A stretch of DNA of 64,000 nt from Paenibacillus lemnae (GCF_012933385.1 NZ_JABBPN010000005.1:124001-188000), one strand, 5' to 3'; counted from the first letter of the stretch, positions 25,378 through 34,046 are shown. Notes: generated from the letters alone by a model not told the origin. Translations and numbers: made by a program.

Positions 25378-27189
25378 GTGAAGGATCTGTTTTATTTTAT
25401 CGGCAAACTGAATGGTTTCGCGGGGTACAGACTTTATCTCAACATGCTCCTGATTCTGGTCATCAGCCTGCTGGAGGGAATCGGAATTTATATGATTATC
25501 CCGCTTCTCGGGATGATCGGCATCGTGGAGCAGGCCAGTTTAAGTGGAATCCCCCTGATCTCGTCAATGGAGAAGATCATCGATGGATGGTCTTGGGAAC
25601 TGAGCCTGCAGTCCGTTCTGGGCCTGTATGTGGTCATAGTAGGAGGCCAGGCTCTGCTGTCACGGTGTCAGGCACTGCTGAATGGCAGGATTCTGCAGGG
25701 GTTCATTCGTACACTTCGGATGCAAACCTATGAAGGCTTGATTCATGCAAAGTGGGAGTTCTTTCTGCGGAGACGGACATCGGATTTTCATCACATTATG
25801 TCAAGCGAGCTTGGACGGGTAAACCAGGGGACCTTTCTGTTCCTGCAAATGATTTCCGCCTTCCTGTTTACGGTGATCCAGATTGCTTTGGCTTTTTGGC
25901 TGTCACCGGTGCTGAGTGCCCTTGTCCTGCTGGCTGGAGGAAGTCTGGTCTTGTTCGGGCGCAGATTTGTTCGGAAATCGAAAGTTGTCGGTGAGCAGAC
26001 AACGGCTTTGTCCAGGCATTATTTTGCCGGCATTCAGGAGCATTTTAACGGAATTAAAGATATCAAAAGCAACCAGTTAGAGCCGTCTCATCTAAACTGG
26101 TTCAACCACCTGTCCCGGAGAATGGAAGAGAATTTTATCCAGTATGGCAAAATAAACGCCATGTCCCAGCTCATCTACCGCTTGGCTTCGGTTGTGCTGA
26201 TTGCAGGTTTCGTCTATGCCGCTATCGAGATTTTGAAAACGCCGCCTGAGCAGCTGGTGCTGATCGTGCTTATTTTTTCACGCTTGTGGCCGCGGTTTAT
26301 TGGCATTCAATCCCATGCGGAGCAGCTGGTATCTCAATTCCCTGCTTTCCGGGCTATCCGCCAGCTGCAGTCGGATGTTGAGTCTGACCGTGAGCGGATT
26401 CATACAGAGGAAAACACGGGTAAAGCGCTGCCGTTACGAATGAATCAGGGGATACAGTGCAGGGAGGTGGATTACCGATATGATTCCAGTCTGCCTGTAT
26501 ATGCCCTGCGGTCGGTGAATGTACATATTCCTGTGAACCGGATGACAGCCATCGTCGGGAAGTCCGGGTCAGGCAAAAGTACGCTCATGGATCTGCTCAT
26601 GGGACTCATCCAGCCTGAGCGGGGAGAAGTCCTGATTGACGGCGTCTCTCTGCGCGAGGAAACCCTGCTTCATACCTTACGTGGAGCTGTCGGGTATGTG
26701 CCTCAGGACCCGTTCTTGTTTCATGAGAGCATCCGGGATAATCTAAAAATGGTGTCGCCGGAAGCAAGTGATGAAGAGCTTTGGGAGGCGCTGGATTTCT
26801 CGGCTGCCGGTGATTTCGTGAGGACCCTTCCGCTGGGCCTGGATACAGTAATTGGGGATCGGGGAGTCCGCCTCTCAGGCGGTGAGCGGCAGCGGCTCGT
26901 GCTGGCACGAGCGATTTTGAAGAAGCCTTCTATTCTTGTTCTCGATGAAGCGACCAGTGCCCTGGACAGCGAGAATGAGCAGTTGATTCAGGATGCCCTG
27001 GATCAATTAAAAGGAACCATGACGATCATTGTGATCGCCCATCGCCTTTCTACCATCCGGCATGCTGATCAGGTCATCGTTATGGAACAAGGATATGTCG
27101 TTCAGCAGGGAGGTTACAAGCAGCTTTCGCAGGATCATCAAGGAACCTTCGGTCAGCTGCTTCAAGCACAGACACGGACCGCATTGTAA
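25378..27189 (+). CDS. lasso peptide ABC exporter (D protein)
   Basis: A fused membrane/ATPase half-transporter of 603 residues. GTG 25378 is preferred as start, eight bases after AAGGAG; TTG 25372 is too close to it. Six membrane segments span about 20-300, then the ATPase has GKSGSGKST (Walker A), LSGGERQRL (signature) and ILVLDEAT (Walker B). D proteins export the mature lasso peptide and often provide immunity. It is the last gene before a strong terminator, ending the long EPS-lasso operon. Confidence 0.92.
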   Translation: MKDLFYFIGKLNGFAGYRLYLNMLLILVISLLEGIGIYMIIPLLGMIGIVEQASLSGIPLISSMEKIIDGWSWELSLQSVLGLYVVIVGGQALLSRCQALLNGRILQGFIRTLRMQTYEGLIHAKWEFFLRRRTSDFHHIMSSELGRVNQGTFLFLQMISAFLFTVIQIALAFWLSPVLSALVLLAGGSLVLFGRRFVRKSKVVGEQTTALSRHYFAGIQEHFNGIKDIKSNQLEPSHLNWFNHLSRRMEENFIQYGKINAMSQLIYRLASVVLIAGFVYAAIEILKTPPEQLVLIVLIFSRLWPRFIGIQSHAEQLVSQFPAFRAIRQLQSDVESDRERIHTEENTGKALPLRMNQGIQCREVDYRYDSSLPVYALRSVNVHIPVNRMTAIVGKSGSGKSTLMDLLMGLIQPERGEVLIDGVSLREETLLHTLRGAVGYVPQDPFLFHESIRDNLKMVSPEASDEELWEALDFSAAGDFVRTLPLGLDTVIGDRGVRLSGGERQRLVLARAILKKPSILVLDEATSALDSENEQLIQDALDQLKGTMTIIVIAHRLSTIRHADQVIVMEQGYVVQQGGYKQLSQDHQGTFGQLLQAQTRTAL

Positions 27190-27208
27190 TGCAGGAGGTA
27201 CACACAAG

Positions 27209-27250
27209 AGCAGCCGCTCTCCATTTTGGGGAGCGGCTGCTTTTTTTATT
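27209..27250 (+). terminator. intrinsic terminator of the EPS-lasso operon
   Basis: An 11-bp perfect stem (27209-27219 with 27231-27241) extended by G-U and G-C pairs is followed by a T-rich tract. First strong intrinsic terminator that I see after the promoter at 7.93 kb. Confidence 0.9.
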
Positions 27251-27317
27251 TTTCTGAAAATTTTAAAATAAAGGAGATAATACTCATTTTTTTTCGGGTA
27301 AATAGGCCTAGACAGTG

Positions 27318-27370
27318 TTGACAAAATACGCAAAGTTTTATACATTTCTTTTATGGATACAAAATGTATC
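27318..27370 (+). promoter_or_regulatory. promoter and operator palindrome of the small Cys/His-rich gene
   Basis: TTGACA (27318-27323) and TACATT (27341-27346) are 17 bp apart. GATACAAAATGTATC (27356-27370), identical to the copy at 76-90, begins 9 bp after the -10 box, over the expected transcription start. This is the classical site for a repressor. Confidence 0.75.
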
Positions 27371-27408
27371 GAAAAATGCCGAATTGACCCGGAGAGGAAG
27401 CTGCCTAA

Positions 27409-27648
27409 ATGAATGAGACGAACATGTACTGCGTAACCTGCCGCCGTGTCACTTGCCTTAGCGGAAAAGTATTCCGTACTGGTTTCTTTAAGCATAATAC
27501 GCCAATGGGAATTTGCCAGGCGTGTCACTGTCGTATGGAGCATTCATCACGTTTAGAGCATTCATCATGTATGGAGCATTCCAGTATAGAACACCCTCTA
27601 ACGTCCGAAATCGTCCCAGCTCTGAACCTGTGTTATGATGACAAGTAA
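27409..27648 (+). CDS. small Cys/His-rich protein with EHSS repeats, unknown function
   Basis: I do not recognise this 79-residue protein. The N-terminal half has YCVTCRRVTC and GICQACHC, a CxxC ... CxxC arrangement that suggests a small zinc ribbon. The C-terminal half has four tandem repeats of about six residues, MEHSSR, LEHSSC, MEHSSI and EHP, visible also as near-identical 18-bp DNA repeats. The start codon is preceded by GGAGAGG at a wide spacing. Its promoter carries the same operator as the EPS and lasso operons, so it belongs to that regulon; it could be a metal-binding or regulatory partner. It is followed 23 bp later by an ABC transporter gene. Confidence 0.6.
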   Translation: MNETNMYCVTCRRVTCLSGKVFRTGFFKHNTPMGICQACHCRMEHSSRLEHSSCMEHSSIEHPLTSEIVPALNLCYDDK

Positions 27649-27671
27649 CAACGAATAAAGGAGTGGAGTGG

Positions 27672-28583
27672 ATGATAGAACCGCTCGTCAGCTTGAGAGG
27701 GGTCAGCAAGGTGATTTCCTCCCGGACCTTGGTCGAGGATCTCACACTGGATGTTCCTGCAGGGCAGGTATTCGGGTTTCTGGGTCCCAACGGAGCAGGC
27801 AAGACAACAACCATCCGTATGATGGTTGGTCTGATGTCGATCACCAAGGGAGATATTCTGATCGGAGGACACAGCATCAAGACCAGCTACGAACAGGCTT
27901 CTTCACTGGTTGGCGCTATTGTTGAAAATCCGGAAATGTACAAGTTTATGTCAGGATATAAAAACCTGATTCATTATGCGCGCATGATGCCTGGCATTAC
28001 ACCGCAGCGAATTGAGGAAGTGGTGGGGCTTGTCGGGTTAAGTGACCGGATCCAGGATAAGGTCAAGACGTATTCTCTCGGTATGCGACAGAGACTGGGC
28101 GTGGCCCAGGCCCTGCTGCACCGGCCCAAGCTGCTCATCCTGGATGAGCCTACGAATGGGCTGGACCCGCAGGGCATCCGTGAATTGAGAGATTATTTGC
28201 GCAAGCTGAGCCGTGAAGAGGGGACGACCGTGTTTGTTTCCAGTCATCTGCTTTCAGAGATGGAGCTGATGTGTGACACGGTCGGCATCATTCAGCAGGG
28301 CAGACTGGTCGATGTTCGCCAGCTTCGGAGTCCGGAAGGAGAAAGAGCTTTTGAAGAGACGGCCTTCGCTGTGGACGACACAGCTGCAGCCAGTAAAGTT
28401 TTGGCTTCATATCCGCTGCGGATTCAGGAAGGCCTGATTCTGGTCGGCGGTGACCGTGAACGTATTGCGGAAATCAATACCACATTGGTGCAGAACGGGG
28501 TGAGGGTGTACGGGATCCGCCCTGTCACCACATCGCTGGAAGATCAATTTTTGCAGATGACGGGAAGTGAAAGACATGACTGA
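27672..28583 (+). CDS. ABC transporter ATP-binding protein, BcrA type
   Basis: Start taken at ATG 27672, eight bases after AAGGAG; 303 residues. Walker A GPNGAGKTTT, signature YSLGMRQRLGVAQALL and Walker B LLILDEPTNGLDPQG define an ABC-2-type exporter ATPase of the bacitracin-resistance kind. The permease follows with overlapping coding sequence. Together with the small Cys-rich gene it may form a unit under the shared operator at 27356, which would fit a role in immunity to, or handling of, the lasso peptide; this is inference, since such transporters also serve unrelated envelope stress roles. Confidence 0.88.
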   Translation: MIEPLVSLRGVSKVISSRTLVEDLTLDVPAGQVFGFLGPNGAGKTTTIRMMVGLMSITKGDILIGGHSIKTSYEQASSLVGAIVENPEMYKFMSGYKNLIHYARMMPGITPQRIEEVVGLVGLSDRIQDKVKTYSLGMRQRLGVAQALLHRPKLLILDEPTNGLDPQGIRELRDYLRKLSREEGTTVFVSSHLLSEMELMCDTVGIIQQGRLVDVRQLRSPEGERAFEETAFAVDDTAAASKVLASYPLRIQEGLILVGGDRERIAEINTTLVQNGVRVYGIRPVTTSLEDQFLQMTGSERHD

Positions 28584-29352
28584 TTTTCTTAAGCTCGTCG
28601 CCAATGAGAATATGAAAATTTACAGCCGGAGCCGCACATGGGTCATGCTTGCGATTCTGGTGCTTTGCAATGCCGGCATGCCGCTGCTGTTTTATATCGC
28701 TGGCGGGGATATGGACCGCTGGACGGTATTTTCGTGGACGGAAAGCTTCACGTTCATGCTGACTACGATTTTTACAGTGGTTATCGCAGCCGAAATGATT
28801 GCTGGAGAGTTCACGTGGGGCACGATTAAGCTGCTGCTGATCCGTCCCTGGAGCCGGGGGAAGATTCTGCTATCCAAATATTTGGCGGTGCTGTTGTTTT
28901 CGATCGTAGGTACCGTGATTACAGCTCTGACGGCATTTATCTTTTCCAGTATGCTGTTTGAGAGCCCTGCTTCCGGCATGGAAGGATTCATGGGTGGAAC
29001 TGCGCCAAGAGGTGCCCTGCTTAACCTGCTGACAGATTACGTCGAGCTGTTCGTGATTGCGTTAATTGCGTTTATGATCTCGACAGTATTTCGTTCAGGA
29101 AGCCTGGCGATCGGCTTGTCGTTGTTTATTCTTTTTGTGAAGAACCTGTTCGGGCTGATCTTCAACCCCGAGCGGTTCGAATGGGCTAAATATGTATTGT
29201 TTCTGCACACCGATCTCAGTGTCTACATACATTCACCCACAGGTCCGGGAGGCGTGAGTTTGTGGTTCTCGGTGACCGTGCTGGCCGTATACTGCCTTAT
29301 TTTTGCAGCCATCACCTGGACCGTATTTGCAAAAAGAGACGTAGCGGCCTGA
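28576..29352 (+). CDS. ABC-2 type transporter permease
   Basis: The 258-residue protein has six hydrophobic segments, with EMIAGEFTWGTIKLLLIRPWSR in the first cytoplasmic region (given here in two halves by the family as the E-x-G-T-I-K motif of ABC-2 permeases). ATG 28576 overlaps the ATPase gene by 8 bp; the GTG at 28567 is less likely. It forms the membrane part of the transporter above. The nearest relatives in layout are BcrB/YxlG-like permeases that remove peptides or lipids from the membrane. Confidence 0.85.
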   Translation: MTDFLKLVANENMKIYSRSRTWVMLAILVLCNAGMPLLFYIAGGDMDRWTVFSWTESFTFMLTTIFTVVIAAEMIAGEFTWGTIKLLLIRPWSRGKILLSKYLAVLLFSIVGTVITALTAFIFSSMLFESPASGMEGFMGGTAPRGALLNLLTDYVELFVIALIAFMISTVFRSGSLAIGLSLFILFVKNLFGLIFNPERFEWAKYVLFLHTDLSVYIHSPTGPGGVSLWFSVTVLAVYCLIFAAITWTVFAKRDVAA

Positions 29353-29490
29353 CCGGCATTTGGAGCGTGCGCGCGGGCTGCTGCTGCGTGCAGGAAGTTC
29401 CGCGGAAGGAACGTCCGCATGCGTAAACGTATCGTATTATAAACGTTCCTTCCATCGCTATGGTGATTCTGTAGTGGGGCCTATTCTGGG

Positions 29491-29689
29491 TTTAAGCTTG
29501 AATTCCAATCTTATTTTCCTCATTTCTCCTGTGGAGAACAGTTTAAGACTGAAAATCAGTCTTAAACTGGCTGGAATTCTCCAGGCAGGCCAGAAAAAGA
29601 GCTGAAGTGAAAAAATAAGCCTGAAAACCAACCTTATTGTGCTAAACACCTAGGTTTTTGTGGAAATAAGCTTGGAAAACAATCTTATT
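29491..29689. repeat. cluster of four imperfect palindromic repeats (TAAG-x2-TG-N5-CA-x2-CTTA)
   Basis: Copies are near 29491-29515, at 29539-29569 (perfect 14-bp arms around AAA), 29614-29638 and 29665-29689 (AATAAGCTTGG... with its complement). The same family occurs at 42.95-43.16 kb. No coding gene is seen between 29353 and 29779. The unit may be a small dispersed hairpin element or a series of weak terminators. Confidence 0.7.
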
Positions 29690-29714
29690 GGGGATGTCAG
29701 GTTTGATACCAAAT

Positions 29715-29766
29715 CAAAGACATGGCGGTATGCCAGGGAGAACTTCCTGGTACCGCCATGTCTTTG
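29715..29766. repeat. long hairpin at the 3' end of the bactofilin gene
   Basis: Perfect 16-bp arms (29715-29730 and 29751-29766), with further pairing inside the loop. It lies 13 bp past the bactofilin stop codon on the minus strand and probably ends that transcript, although only a short T-rich stretch follows. Confidence 0.65.
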
Positions 29767-29779
29767 TTATTGTGAAGCC

Positions 29780-30190
29780 TTATCCGGCTTCCGGACGATG
29801 TAAAGCCAGAGGCTCCGCAGGGCTGCTAGATTCGGGACAGTGGTTCATGTGGCTGGCGCCGTTCAGCACCCCGCCCTCCATAATAATCAGGGAGGCTGCT
29901 GCGACATCCCCATACATTTGACCCGTTCGTGTGATCGTCAGTTTCTCTTCCGCGTTAATGTCCCCGTATACGGTTCCTGCCACGATAACCTCAACTGCTG
30001 TGATCGTTGACCGGGCCACAGCCCCTTCTCCAATCGTAACATGGGCCGTACTCTCGATGTCTCCCTGAAACTGGCCGTCAATGCGCAAATCCGTCTCACA
30101 GGAGAGCTTGCCCTCAACCAGGCTTCCCTGGCTGATTAACGTGGCAGGGCCCTGTGCAGCCTGCTTTTTCTTTTTTCGGGATTTTTTCAT
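29780..30190 (-). CDS. bactofilin family cytoskeletal protein
   Basis: Start taken at the ATG ending at 30190, which follows AAGGAGG; 136 residues. A basic N-terminus (MKKSRKKKKQ) precedes a bactofilin beta-helix core with repeating glycine-rich turns: GSLVEGKLSCETDLRIDG, GDIESTAHVTIGEGA, AGTVYGDINAEEKLTI and YGDVAAASLII. Bactofilins polymerise on the membrane without nucleotide and often localise peptidoglycan enzymes. The gene follows the M23 peptidase gene by 54 bp, the classical bactofilin-M23 pairing. Confidence 0.9.
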   Translation of the reverse strand: MKKSRKKKKQAAQGPATLISQGSLVEGKLSCETDLRIDGQFQGDIESTAHVTIGEGAVARSTITAVEVIVAGTVYGDINAEEKLTITRTGQMYGDVAAASLIIMEGGVLNGASHMNHCPESSSPAEPLALHRPEAG

Positions 30191-30244
30191 TTTGCGGTAA
30201 TCCTCCTTATAAAGTAAGTAAGTCAGCAAGTAAGTCAGTGCACA

Positions 30245-31228
30245 TCAATCAACAAAATGCAGCGGATTGACGGGTCTGTTGTTCTTCACCACTTCGAAAT
30301 GCAGATGAGCTCCTGTACTGCGCCCGGTATTGCCCAGTGCTCCAATGATGTCTCCCTGCTTGATCTGGTCACCGGCCTCTACAGAAGCACGGTCAAGATG
30401 GAGATACCAGGTCTGAAGACCATCAGGGTGGTCTATGATCACATATCGTCCCCGAGCACTGCTGAATTCCACCGCACTGACAGTCCCACTGGCAGCAGCA
30501 TATACGGGATCGCCCCGGCTTCCGGCAATATCGATACCGGCGTGGAAGGCGGAACGCCCGTTGATCGGATCACTTCGATAGCCGAAGCTGGAAGTAAGCC
30601 GCCTGGATTCCGTCGGCCAGCGGGAAGGTGTAGATTCACGTTGGTGCTGTGCCTGGGCTGCGTGATCCAGCGTGCGTGGAATCGCTTTCTCCATAGTTTC
30701 CATCAAATTGCGGATACGCTCAAAATCATCGAGCGTTTCTTCTGCAAGATGCAGCATGTCCTGCTCATATACTGCGATATATTCGCCGCCCATGGAGCTG
30801 GGGTCGCCCGTCTGAGAGGACGAAATGTCTTCTGAAGATTCAGAAGGATCAAAGCCCTGCTCCTGGATGAAGGTTCGGAGCTGCTCCTCAAGCTGTCTTA
30901 CACTCTTCATGTGGGCATCGGTTTGGGCAGCTTCCTCCGAGAGCTGAATAATGGCTTGATTTAACCGTTCGATGGCAGCTTCTTTATCCGAGACGGTGAT
31001 TTCCATGCGCAGGGACTTCAAATGCTGCAGCGTCAGCTGACGCTCCAGCTCCGAGATATCACGGCTCGATTGAATCTGCATCGATAGAATGAGACCGGTA
31101 ATCGAGAGGATCGCCGCGGCAGGCACGGCGATCAACAGGGGCTTGGAGAGATGGACCTGTTTGACGGAATGCTGGGCGTCACGCAGCACAAGCAGGGTTA
31201 ACGGCTGCTTTGCCGGCTTTGGTTTCAT
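30245..31228 (-). CDS. M23 family metallopeptidase, membrane-anchored
   Basis: Start taken at the ATG ending at 31228, preceded by AAAGGGG; 327 residues. A basic N-terminus, one membrane segment (about 30-52) and a long coiled-coil region (55-190) precede the M23 domain with FHAGIDIAG (H-x3-D zinc ligands), the YVIIDHPDG strand, WYLHLD and GAHLHFEV (H-x-H). All zinc ligands are kept, so the endopeptidase should be active on peptidoglycan cross-bridges outside the membrane. Coupled to the bactofilin gene, it is probably positioned by that scaffold to shape the wall. Confidence 0.9.
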   Translation of the reverse strand: MKPKPAKQPLTLLVLRDAQHSVKQVHLSKPLLIAVPAAAILSITGLILSMQIQSSRDISELERQLTLQHLKSLRMEITVSDKEAAIERLNQAIIQLSEEAAQTDAHMKSVRQLEEQLRTFIQEQGFDPSESSEDISSSQTGDPSSMGGEYIAVYEQDMLHLAEETLDDFERIRNLMETMEKAIPRTLDHAAQAQHQRESTPSRWPTESRRLTSSFGYRSDPINGRSAFHAGIDIAGSRGDPVYAAASGTVSAVEFSSARGRYVIIDHPDGLQTWYLHLDRASVEAGDQIKQGDIIGALGNTGRSTGAHLHFEVVKNNRPVNPLHFVD

Positions 31229-31493
31229 GACATCCCCTTTCTGTGCCGTCATGGATGGACAGAACGTGTGCTTGGCATAATTGGGTGGACGGCTCCTATT
31301 CTCTATCTATTCAAGCCGAGCGGGGAACATGTCTAAAATATAAGAATATATGCCCGAAGTATTCACTTGCCAGCTTGTTTGGGTATGTATTGAATAAATC
31401 TGTGTTTGAGTGGTCAATGCTGTATTACAGATTGTATATTTTGACTGACACGTCACTCGTTCGCATTCTATTCATAGTTGGGAGGCTGCCGAT

Positions 31494-32921
31494 ATGTGGC
31501 TTCTGCTTGCACTTATCGCTTTTATTTTCCAGATGGCAGCTGTGCTGCTGCTTGAATTCAGAAATCCCTCTAAAGCGGTCGCCTGGCTGTTTATCTTGTT
31601 TTGCTTGCCGCTGATCGGATTTGTGCTTTATTTCTTCATTGCTCAGGATTATCAGAAACGGCTCAAAATCAGAAACCGCGGAACACGGCTTTTTCGAGAA
31701 ATTAAAGGACACTTATGGGACCGGGCGGCAATCGTTCATAAAGCATCGGACATGCACAACCCGGATTTCCATCATAATCTCAGGCTGTTTAATCTGTTAA
31801 ACCACTTGTCTGAAACGCCCATTACCGGCTGTAACAGCACAAGGGTTCTGACTGACGGAGAAGAGGCTTTCTCCGCCATGCTGCACGCCATGGAGCAGGC
31901 GAAGGATCATATTCATGTGGAATTTTACATATTTCGTCATGATACCATCGGAACCAAATTCCAGGATGTCATGATCCGTAAGGCAAAAGAAGGGGTGAAG
32001 GTTCGTCTGGTCTGTGACGGACTGGGCAGCTACAAGCTGAAACGCTCCTTTATTAACCGGTTTAAGGATTCCGGTGTGGAGTTTCACTTTTTCCTGCCGG
32101 CCATGGTTTCGATGTTTAATCGCAGAATCAACTATCGCAATCACCGAAAAATTGTCGTCGTCGACGGGACGGTCGGATTTTTGGGCGGGATCAATGTAGG
32201 AGATGACTATCTCGGGAAATATCCCGATATGGGATACTGGCGGGATACGCATTTGGAAGTAAAGGGAGATGCGGTGTATTTCCTCCAGAACGTATTTTTG
32301 CATGACTGGAAGCTGGCAGCCGGTGAGAAGATCCTCGATATGTCGTTGTTCCCTGAACATCAATGTACAGGGGACGAACAGGTGCAGATCTTGAGCAGCG
32401 GACCGGATTTGAACTGGAATGCGATTCAGGAGATGTGCTTCGGTTCCATTTCAGTGGCCAAAGAGCGGATCTGGATTACTACGCCATATTTTATCCCTGA
32501 CGAAGGGGTGTACGAGGCGCTGAAGACCGCGGCTGTAAGCGGGGTCGATGTGCGAATTATCATTCCCGACAAAGCAGATTCCCGGCTGGTTAAGCTGGCA
32601 TCGCTCTCCTATGTGGAGGATCTTATTACAGCAGGTGTGAAATTTTACGAGTATCAAAAAGGGTTTATTCATGCAAAAGTGCTCATTGTAGATGATCTGA
32701 TCGGTTCGGTAGGCACAGCGAATATGGATATGCGGAGCTTCTTCTGCAATTTTGAACTGACCGCGGTGATGTTTGACAAGAAGCCGATTGATCATCTGGT
32801 GGCAGACTTCGAAGAAGATCTGACCAACAGCAAAGCCATTGACGAAGAGGCCTTTCATGAACGGGGCAGAGCTCAAAAAGCAGCAGAAATTTTCTGCAGA
32901 ATGCTGTCTCCAATGCTGTAA
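31494..32921 (+). CDS. cls: cardiolipin synthase
   Basis: The 475-residue protein has two N-terminal membrane segments (about 2-20 and 32-54) and two phospholipase-D-type motifs, NHRKIVVVDG and HAKVLIVDD, each with the H-x-K-x4-D pattern. It condenses two phosphatidylglycerol molecules to cardiolipin plus glycerol in the membrane. The ATG at 31494 has the moderate ribosome site GGGAGG. No operon partner is apparent. A probable terminator follows at 32.94 kb. Confidence 0.92.
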   Translation: MWLLLALIAFIFQMAAVLLLEFRNPSKAVAWLFILFCLPLIGFVLYFFIAQDYQKRLKIRNRGTRLFREIKGHLWDRAAIVHKASDMHNPDFHHNLRLFNLLNHLSETPITGCNSTRVLTDGEEAFSAMLHAMEQAKDHIHVEFYIFRHDTIGTKFQDVMIRKAKEGVKVRLVCDGLGSYKLKRSFINRFKDSGVEFHFFLPAMVSMFNRRINYRNHRKIVVVDGTVGFLGGINVGDDYLGKYPDMGYWRDTHLEVKGDAVYFLQNVFLHDWKLAAGEKILDMSLFPEHQCTGDEQVQILSSGPDLNWNAIQEMCFGSISVAKERIWITTPYFIPDEGVYEALKTAAVSGVDVRIIIPDKADSRLVKLASLSYVEDLITAGVKFYEYQKGFIHAKVLIVDDLIGSVGTANMDMRSFFCNFELTAVMFDKKPIDHLVADFEEDLTNSKAIDEEAFHERGRAQKAAEIFCRMLSPML

Positions 32922-32934
32922 TCAAACTATATGA

Positions 32935-32977
32935 AGCGGTCTATAACGAGAAGTTATAGGCTGTTTCTATTTTTTTG
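32935..32977 (+). terminator. probable terminator after cls
   Basis: CTATAAC and GTTATAG arms, extended by imperfect pairing (AGCGGT / GGCTGTTT), are followed by a run of seven T residues. Confidence 0.6.
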
Positions 32978-33085
32978 TTCACTCCCTTCCTATTAATAAG
33001 GGGGCATGATGTGATAAAATAAACATAATAAGCCATTAAACATGTTATAGGTTTACGGTTTACGCATAATGATCGGGGGATTTGT

Positions 33086-33982
33086 ATGTCGAGTGAAATG
33101 AATGCCTTATCTAAACCGGTGAAGCCTTCTGCCAAAGCACTGTCGATCCGGCTGCTGCGCCGCCTTATTTTTCTGACACTGGGTGCCGGGCTGATGGCTG
33201 TGGGTCTGGAAATATTTCTGGTGCCGAACCAGATTATTGACGGCGGGATCACGGGGATTTCTATTATGGTTTCACATATCACTTCACTGCCGCTCGGGAT
33301 TTTTCTAACCTTGTTTAACCTTCCATTTTTATTCATGGGGTATAAGCAAATCGGCAAAACGTTTGCGTTGTCTACACTTTTCGCCGTTTTGGTTATGTCG
33401 GTCGGGACCTACCTGCTTCATCCGGTGTCCCCGCTTACCATTGATCCATTGCTTGCTGCCGTTTTCGGCGGTGTCATTCTGGGTGTCGGTGTCGGTCTCG
33501 TAATCCGCTCGGGCGGGTCGCTGGACGGTACGGAAATCGTGGCCATTCTGTTCAGCAAGAGATTGCCTTTCTCAGTCGGTGAAGTGGTCATGTTCATCAA
33601 TCTCTTCATACTCGGCAGTGCCGGATTTGTGTTCGGGTGGGACCGTGCGATGTACTCTCTGATTGCCTATTATCTGGCTTTTAAATTGATCGATATTACG
33701 ATTGAAGGCCTGGATCAATCCAAGTCGGTCTGGATTATCAGTGAGAAGTACAAAGAGATCGGGGATGCGCTGACCCAGCGACTCGGCCGTGGTGTCACCT
33801 ATCTGGATGGCGAAGGCGCTTATACAGGAGATAGCAAAAAAGTGATTTTTTGTGTCATCACACGCCTGGAGGAAGCCAAGCTGAAGACGATTGTGGAGGA
33901 CTGGGATTCACAAGCCTTTCTGGCCGTCGGCAACATTCATGACGTGAAGGGCGGACGCTTCAAGAAAAAAGATATCCACTAA
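33086..33982 (+). CDS. YitT family membrane protein (DUF2179 C-terminal domain)
   Basis: The 298-residue protein has five or six membrane segments, with VPNQIIDGGITGISIM after the first and RSGGSLDGTEIVAILF further on, both family signatures, then a C-terminal soluble domain (about 215-295: VWIISEKYKEIGDAL ... VTYLDGEGAYTG) corresponding to DUF2179. The function of YitT proteins is not settled. ATG 33086 follows a GGGGG. A strong bidirectional terminator separates it from the convergent NHEJ operon. Confidence 0.88.
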   Translation: MSSEMNALSKPVKPSAKALSIRLLRRLIFLTLGAGLMAVGLEIFLVPNQIIDGGITGISIMVSHITSLPLGIFLTLFNLPFLFMGYKQIGKTFALSTLFAVLVMSVGTYLLHPVSPLTIDPLLAAVFGGVILGVGVGLVIRSGGSLDGTEIVAILFSKRLPFSVGEVVMFINLFILGSAGFVFGWDRAMYSLIAYYLAFKLIDITIEGLDQSKSVWIISEKYKEIGDALTQRLGRGVTYLDGEGAYTGDSKKVIFCVITRLEEAKLKTIVEDWDSQAFLAVGNIHDVKGGRFKKKDIH

Positions 33983-33986
33983 TACA

Positions 33987-34026
33987 AAACATCCTGCGGA
34001 GGACTCATCCGCAGGATGTTTTTATA
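33987..34026. terminator. bidirectional terminator between yitT-like and ligD genes
   Basis: Perfect 14-bp arms (33987-34000 and 34008-34021) with a T-run on the plus strand and A-run on the other side serve both converging transcripts. Confidence 0.88.
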
Positions 34027-34046
34027 TGTTCGCCTGCAGTATGCTC

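Noticed and set aside
27409..27648. A second lasso or other RiPP precursor
   Set aside because: No leader motif, no Thr at -2 of a plausible core, and the Cys pattern fits a small zinc ribbon better.
29353..29490. Gene in the G+C-rich stretch after the ABC permease
   Set aside because: Only short frames without ribosome sites; contains a small inverted repeat but nothing codable.
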